Shown: positions 59,931 to 64,000 of the stretch, piece by piece | Position numbering within the stretch: the stretch's first letter is position 1 | Layout of the letters: every line of letters begins with the position of its first letter | NCBI GenBank assembly: GCA_002492465.1 | Contig: DKYT01000030.1 | Coordinates: forward strand, 1-64,000 | Source: Lachnospiraceae bacterium UBA7093 | GTDB lineage: Bacteria > Bacillota > Clostridia > Lachnospirales > Lachnospiraceae | DNA length: 64,000 nucleotides | Direction: 5' to 3' | The notes under the pieces: generated by a model | Database searches by the model: none | What the model saw: the letters and a program-made list of their open reading frames with translations, nothing else | What the model was told of the DNA's origin: nothing | Made by a program: the position numbers and the translations under genes

Positions 59931-60860
59931 ATGAAACCGGTCTATGTGATTAATGGTTTTCTTGAAAGCGGAAAAACAGAATTTATCCGTTATACGTTGG
60001 AGCAGCCTTATTTCCGCATTAAAGGGAGGACGCTTCTGATTGTCTGCGAAGAGGGAGAGGAGGAGTACGATGAAAAGCTCCTCAAAAAGGTTCGTGCCGA
60101 TCTGGTTTTGATCGAGGAAGAAGAGGCGTTTCAAACAGCGTATTTGATGGAGCTTGAGAAAAAGTATAAGCCGGAGCGTATTATCATCGAATATAATGGC
60201 ATGTGGAATTTTAAAAACATGAAGCTGCCTTTCCATTGGACCATCGAGCAGCAGATTACAATGATAGATGCTTCTACTTTCCCCATGTATTTTACGAACA
60301 TGAAGTCACTGCTGGCAGAGATGCTGCGCAAGTCGGAAATGATTATTTTTAACCGTTGCGACGGTGTGGAAGATCTAAGCAGCTATAAGAGAAATGTGAA
60401 AGCGATCAATCAGCAGGCTGATATTATTTTTGAGGATGCAGAGGGAGAGATTAATCAGATTTTTGAAGATGATCTGCCATACAGTCTGGATGCTCCTATT
60501 ATTGAACTGGACAATGAAGGATATGGAATCTGGTATCTGGACAGCCTGGAACAACTGGAGCGTTATATTGGAAAGACAGTACAGTTTACCGCTATGGTTT
60601 TAAAGCCTAAGGAGTTTCCTAAGGGATATTTTGTGCCTGGACGGATGGCAATGACCTGCTGTGCGGAGGATATGGCGTTTCTGGGCTTTGCATGTGAATA
60701 TGACAAGACGGATAAGCTTACGGATAAGCAATGGGTAAAGGTGACGGCAAAGGTTGCTAAAGAGTATTTTGCAGATTACGGAGGGGAAGGACCTGTTTTG
60801 AAGGCAGTTTCCGTGGAGCAGACGAGACCGCCTAAGGAAGAAATTATTAGTTTTATGTAA
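59931..60860 (+). CDS. Second CobW-like GTPase with C-terminal DUF1980-like domain
   Basis: 309-aa protein. N-terminal CobW-like domain with P-loop NGFLESGKTEFIR, but without the C-x-C-C metal motif; RCDGVEDLSSYKRN occupies the base-recognition region. From ~205 a second domain (IGKTVQFTAMVLKPKEFPKG, MTCCAEDMAFLGFACEYD) resembles the DUF1980/YcgQ family that accompanies metal-related permeases. Co-transcribed with the His-rich GTPase; the two may hand metal to one another or to a membrane partner not encoded here. Confidence 0.75.
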   Translation: MKPVYVINGFLESGKTEFIRYTLEQPYFRIKGRTLLIVCEEGEEEYDEKLLKKVRADLVLIEEEEAFQTAYLMELEKKYKPERIIIEYNGMWNFKNMKLPFHWTIEQQITMIDASTFPMYFTNMKSLLAEMLRKSEMIIFNRCDGVEDLSSYKRNVKAINQQADIIFEDAEGEINQIFEDDLPYSLDAPIIELDNEGYGIWYLDSLEQLERYIGKTVQFTAMVLKPKEFPKGYFVPGRMAMTCCAEDMAFLGFACEYDKTDKLTDKQWVKVTAKVAKEYFADYGGEGPVLKAVSVEQTRPPKEEIISFM

Positions 60861-60901
60861 ATGACAAAAGAACGGAATGGAAGCCGGGAGGGAAATGATT
60901 T

Positions 60902-61816
60902 ATGTATCACTATACTGCCATACAGTGGTTATTTTTCTTTTACTTTTACTGTTTTTTCGGCTGGATTTTTGAATCTACTTTTGTATCCGTCAAAAGTAAG
61001 AAGTTTGTAAACCGCGGTTTTATGAGGGGACCGTTTTTACCGATTTATGGAAGCGGCGCTATTATGATGCTGGTGGTTTCCATGCCTTTTCAGGAGAGCA
61101 TTTTTCTCACTTATATAGCGGGCTGTGTTGGCGCTACCGTGCTTGAACTGGTAACCGGAGTCGCTATGGAAGCGTTGTTTAAGGTAAGGTATTGGGACTA
61201 TTCTAATCAGAAATTCAATTATAAGGGGCATATTTGCCTTTCTTCTACCATCGCCTGGGGATTTCTGACGATTTTAATGACAGAATTTCTGCACAAAGGC
61301 GTTGAAAAGATTGTTTTTGCTATTCCCGGTATTCTGGTTTCAGTGATAACGGTAGTTTTGACCATCTGCATTACCATTGATTTTACCCTTTCCTTTAAGG
61401 CTGCACTGGATCTGCGGGACGTATTGGTTGGTCTGGAAAAGGCAAAGGAGGAGATGGAGCGTATTCAAAAGCGTTTGGATGTGATCATTGCTATTGCCGA
61501 CAACGAGCGTGAAAGCCGGCGGCAGGAACGCAGCCAGCGGATAGATGAAACAATGGAGAATATTGAGGAGAAGTTTAATATCTTAAAAGAACATCTTTTG
61601 AAGAGACCGGCTGACTTTGTAGAGGATATGAGAGAAGAAATTATGGAGCTTCGCAGCAAATATGCCATTGAGAAGGAGCATCGTATACAGTTTGGCAGAT
61701 TGAGGGATATTTATCAGCGCGCGCTGCTAAAAGGGAATCCAGGCATGTATTCCAAGCGTTTTGGGGAAGCCCTGGAGGAATTAAAAAGAGCAGCTAATGA
61801 GAAAAGAAAAAAGTAG
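60902..61816 (+). CDS. PF06541-type (putative ABC-transporter type IV) membrane protein
   Basis: 304-aa protein with about five membrane helices in the first ~170 residues, starting with the characteristic FYCFFGWIFESTFVSVKSKKF and VNRGFMRGPFLPIYGSGA. The C-terminal ~130 residues are a charged coiled coil (GLEKAKEEMERIQKRL, DETMENIEEKFN). Common in Lachnospiraceae; transport function is only predicted. It is followed by a tRNA gene. Confidence 0.82.
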   Translation: MYHYTAIQWLFFFYFYCFFGWIFESTFVSVKSKKFVNRGFMRGPFLPIYGSGAIMMLVVSMPFQESIFLTYIAGCVGATVLELVTGVAMEALFKVRYWDYSNQKFNYKGHICLSSTIAWGFLTILMTEFLHKGVEKIVFAIPGILVSVITVVLTICITIDFTLSFKAALDLRDVLVGLEKAKEEMERIQKRLDVIIAIADNERESRRQERSQRIDETMENIEEKFNILKEHLLKRPADFVEDMREEIMELRSKYAIEKEHRIQFGRLRDIYQRALLKGNPGMYSKRFGEALEELKRAANEKRKK

Positions 61817-61825
61817 AAATAAGTA

Positions 61826-61854
61826 TTGACTTATAGGCTGACAAATGGTATTAT
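61826..61854 (+). promoter_or_regulatory. Sigma-A-type promoter of the tRNA-Leu gene
   Basis: TTGACT (61826-61831), 17 bp, TATTAT (61849-61854). The tRNA begins 21 bases after the -10. Confidence 0.85.
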
Positions 61855-61875
61855 ATCATTCGTGGCGAAAGTCAA

Positions 61876-61960
61876 GCGGAAGTGTCGGAACTGGCAGACG
61901 AGCAAGACTAAGGATCTTGTGAGCATTGCGCTCGTGAGGGTTCAAGTCCCTTCTTCCGCA
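61876..61960 (+). tRNA. tRNA-Leu (anticodon AAG)
   Basis: Class II tRNA of 85 nt. Acceptor arms GCGGAAG / CTTCCGC with discriminator A; D stem TCG / CGA; anticodon stem CAAGA / TCTTG with loop CTAAGGA giving anticodon AAG (reads CUU and, if A34 is modified, more); a long variable arm (GAGC ... GCTC); T loop TTCAAGT. CCA is not encoded. No integrated element is visible at its 3' end. Confidence 0.9.
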
Positions 61961-61961
61961 T

Positions 61962-61992
61962 AAAAAAGAAGCTATGTATTAGCTTCTTTTTT
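61962..61992 (+). terminator. Rho-independent terminator after tRNA-Leu
   Basis: Perfect stem AAAAAAGAAGCTA / TAGCTTCTTTTTT with a 5-base loop. Confidence 0.9.
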
Positions 61993-61993
61993 T

Positions 61994-62032
61994 GTCCAAT
62001 AAGCCGGCTCGCAAAGCGCGTCGGCGTTTGGT
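61994..62032. repeat. Copy 2 of the 39-bp dispersed hairpin repeat
   Basis: Matches the reverse complement of 41044-41082 with two mismatches. As in copy 1 it sits right beside a terminator hairpin. Core GCCGGCTCGCAAAGCGCGTCGGC can fold. Confidence 0.75.
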
Positions 62033-62044
62033 TCGGTCTTATGG

Positions 62045-62324
62045 CTAATGCCATTCAGGTACATTTCCAAAATCAACCGTTATTCCGGTAATGCAGGTGT
62101 CTTCAAGTTCAAGCCGTGCATAGGGCTGGTCGTATCCGTACATCATAAGAGTTTTTACCCTGACGTTTTCCTATTTTTTCCATAAACCAGGTAGAATAGC
62201 GCGGATCTTCCTGCAGGTTGCAAGTGAATATATCCTGATTTTCCCTGGCTGTAGTTTCGCCCGGATCTTCTTCGGCTGCCTCTTCTCTTTCCCAGTATAT
62301 ACAATCATATAGAGCCGTCCCAAA
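62045..62324 (-). pseudogene. Frameshifted, N-terminally truncated gene remnant
   Basis: Directly after the flippase stop, the minus strand reads FGTALYDCIYWEREEAAEED and later EDPRYSTWFMEKIG in one frame, then continues in another frame as ENVRVKTLMMYGYDQPYARL to VDFGNVPEWH and a stop at 62045-62047. The join falls in the A-rich run near 62170. No start codon or ribosome-binding site belongs to it. Original function unknown; probably a surface-polysaccharide-locus gene cut by rearrangement. Confidence 0.45.
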
Positions 62325-63836
62325 CTATTTTTTGATGGCTTGTCTGATGATATCAAAAAGCCGGTGAAACTCTGCCGTCCTAAAGGAAAAACCTGCAAAG
62401 ACCAGATTCGGTACAATCAGGCATATAATTCCTCTGACAATTAAAAGCGTGATTATGGGAAGGTCAAAAGGAAGCGTGCACAGCCAGGTCAGGGCAATGC
62501 TGATACTCCCGACGAATATGTACCTGATATTTTTCAGCCAGAATGCTTTGGTTGAGCGCTGAAAGCCATAGTGAAACAGAACATAAGGTTCCACCCAAAG
62601 GGAGGTGGAAACCATACTCACAAAGGTTCCCAGAAAAATGCCGGTTATGCCTAAAGTCTTTGCCATCAGAATGGATATGATCAGATTGATAACGGATTCT
62701 ATAATGGGCTTGTAACGATCCTGATAGAGAAGCCCCATAGATTCTTTGAAAGCAAGGGGAATCTGACGGATTCCCACAATGAAAAAGTTAATGGATATAA
62801 GAAGTACAACGGGAACAGGGAAAAGGAACTGCTCGCCCCAAACAAGGATAATGAAAGGATTGATTAATAGAAAGAAACTTGCCGTGCAAAAAGTAAACAG
62901 CCAGAAGCCTCCAAAGTGCAGAGTCTCAAATAGTGTATGCGTCTCATCCTTAGAGTGGGTGGCGTGATAATTTCCGATTCCGGAATTGAGGGATCCCAGC
63001 GCGGAGAATATAAAAGAACGTAAAAGGTTCAATACCAGGTTATAGCTTTCGTTTTGGGATACGGCGGTGAGCCCAAGGAAAAAGCTGATCAAAAGGTTGT
63101 CTGTAGAGTTGAGCACAGTAGAGCCTACGTGATGATTGAACATGGCGTAAACATTTTTGAAAATGCTCTTTTTTTCCGCTGGATCAAGAACAGGATGCCG
63201 GTCAGAGCCAAGAAAAGGGTATTCCTTTTGCGCTCTTCTGGACAATAAAACGTTTGACAATAAAGTAAAAGGAAGCAGTACCAGCAGGTAAAGCATAAAG
63301 CTATGGGTGGTAACCAAGATAACGATCTGGACCATACACCTGATGACGCGAATCAGGTTATAATAGGAATTTGTAATGTATAGTTTCTGATCTGCAAGAA
63401 ACAGCGACTGCCTGTATACAAAGAAATAGGAAATTACAGTGTTTGCCAGATAAAGCAGGTAAAAGACAGATAATCCCGGAAGATCGGGACAGTCGTTGAT
63501 AATGTATGGGAGAAAAGGCGTCAGGCAGATACCGATGCCGCCGATCCCGAAAGCAACCAAGCGATAAGCCTTTTTGTAGAAGTTTGTCAATGCAAGCAGT
63601 TTATCCTCATCTTTTTGGGCAATAGGGGCATACATGGCATAAACCAAAACAGTGCCAAATCCCAGCTCTGATAAAGAGAGCACGGATAGAATATTGGAAA
63701 ATAGTCCGGTAACGCCTACATACTCCATGGAAACTGTATGGATCAATACGGTTCTGCAAATAAAATCGACAAAATAGCAGAGCAGCTTCGTAACCACAAT
63801 AATAAAGCTGTTCTTAAAAAAAAGCTTAGCACGCAT
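62325..63836 (-). CDS. Polysaccharide flippase (Wzx-like, MOP superfamily)
   Basis: 503-aa membrane protein with about 12-14 helices, starting MRAKLFFKNSFIIVVTKLL. The N-terminal VGVTGLFSNILSVLSLSELG and the charged loop ahead of FNHHVGSTVLNSTDNLLISFF are typical of oligosaccharide/polysaccharide export proteins. ATG 63836 with AGGAGG 7 bases upstream is preferred to the longer reading from 63863. It moves lipid-linked glycans across the membrane; partner genes must lie outside the window. Confidence 0.88.
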   Translation of the reverse strand: MRAKLFFKNSFIIVVTKLLCYFVDFICRTVLIHTVSMEYVGVTGLFSNILSVLSLSELGFGTVLVYAMYAPIAQKDEDKLLALTNFYKKAYRLVAFGIGGIGICLTPFLPYIINDCPDLPGLSVFYLLYLANTVISYFFVYRQSLFLADQKLYITNSYYNLIRVIRCMVQIVILVTTHSFMLYLLVLLPFTLLSNVLLSRRAQKEYPFLGSDRHPVLDPAEKKSIFKNVYAMFNHHVGSTVLNSTDNLLISFFLGLTAVSQNESYNLVLNLLRSFIFSALGSLNSGIGNYHATHSKDETHTLFETLHFGGFWLFTFCTASFFLLINPFIILVWGEQFLFPVPVVLLISINFFIVGIRQIPLAFKESMGLLYQDRYKPIIESVINLIISILMAKTLGITGIFLGTFVSMVSTSLWVEPYVLFHYGFQRSTKAFWLKNIRYIFVGSISIALTWLCTLPFDLPIITLLIVRGIICLIVPNLVFAGFSFRTAEFHRLFDIIRQAIKK

Positions 63837-63867
63837 AAGAATTCCTCCTAATTTATGTAACATTACT

Positions 63868-63922
63868 ATAATACCAAGATTTACTTATAAGATAAAGAAA
63901 AAAGCAATGTGCAATTTGCACA
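63868..63922 (-). promoter_or_regulatory. Promoter and palindrome upstream of the flippase gene
   Basis: On the minus strand TTTATC (63891-63896), 17 bp, TATTAT (63868-63873) with TG one base before the -10. Just upstream, TGTGCAA-T-TTGCACA (63908-63922) is a perfect palindrome and a candidate activator site. Confidence 0.5.
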
Positions 63923-64000
63923 ATAATAACAACGAAAATATACGAAAATTTCTACATGTTTTGTAAAAAAACAGAGTTTGCAAGTCCGTAAAAATGTGCA

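Noticed and set aside
59289..60236. 315-codon open frame on the minus strand
   Set aside because: Antisense to the two CobW genes; its hydrophobic Met/Val run is simply the complement of the His-rich codons.
61876..62032. Integration of an element at the tRNA-Leu 3' end
   Set aside because: No integrase and no repeated tRNA 3' end were seen; the adjacent repeat does not match the tRNA.
1..64000. CRISPR array
   Set aside because: No regularly spaced direct repeats and no cas genes; the only tandem-like sites are the GGATAA elements within the 124-bp repeats.

Overview
The window looks like a chromosomal segment of a flagellated, low-to-moderate GC Firmicute of class Clostridia, most likely a Lachnospiraceae relative. 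This is inferred from gene order, protein types and Shine-Dalgarno style; no database was searched. From 1 to about 38.8 kb it follows the well-known Bacillus subtilis fla/che order and then runs into the housekeeping genes: motA(end)-motB-fliL-fliM-fliY-cheY-fliO-fliP-fliQ-fliR-flhB-flhA-flhF-flhG-PilZ protein-cheB-cheA-cheW-cheC-cheD-small membrane gene-fliA(sigD)-DUF342-small gene-SwrB-like-MltG-like, then rpsB-tsf, polysaccharide deacetylase, bactofilin, pyrH-frr-uppS-cdsA-dxr-rseP, a PP2C phosphatase/Ser-Thr kinase pair, ispG and polC. Nearly all of it is on the plus strand with short gaps or 1-8 bp overlaps. It encodes the flagellar export gate, switch and stator, the chemotaxis core and its adaptation enzymes, the motility sigma factor, and then translation, UMP kinase, undecaprenyl, phospholipid and isoprenoid synthesis and the replicative polymerase.

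From 38.8 to 42.1 kb the DNA becomes accessory: an endonuclease/exonuclease/phosphatase-fold protein, a RhiA-like protein, a BTAD-type regulator, and a minus-strand protein with a ribbon-helix-helix-like N-terminus.

The most striking object is at 42,116-49,111. Two identical 124-bp inverted repeats (42,116-42,239 and 48,067-48,190) enclose about 5.8 kb of very AT-rich DNA with four genes: a pentapeptide-repeat/coiled-coil protein reading inward from the left, and a GNAT, a two-TM membrane protein and a large ATP-grasp/radical-SAM fusion reading inward from the right. The two gene sets converge on a perfect 17-bp palindrome. A complete XerC/D-type tyrosine recombinase with ordinary host-like composition lies just outside the right repeat, and its stop codon is the first three bases of that repeat. 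Each repeat holds a 9-6-9 palindrome and a series of GGATAA-N7-TTAT sites, and the homology of the two repeats ends inside the last of these. I read this as a recombinase-controlled invertible or exchangeable cassette carrying an uncharacterised four-gene system.

The right part (49.2-64 kb) has a highly structured leader with a possible pseudoknot in front of a coiled-coil protein gene, decayed small exported genes, a GT8 glycosyltransferase, endonuclease IV, a MATE transporter, an IbrA/IbrB-like pair, an OGG1-type DNA glycosylase, an Rpn-type nuclease with its ribosome-binding site in a hairpin, an ArsC/Spx-like protein, two CobW-family metal-handling GTPases, a PF06541-type membrane protein, tRNA-Leu(AAG), a frameshifted gene remnant and a polysaccharide flippase. 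A 39-bp hairpin-forming repeat occurs twice (41,044 and 61,994) in opposite orientation.
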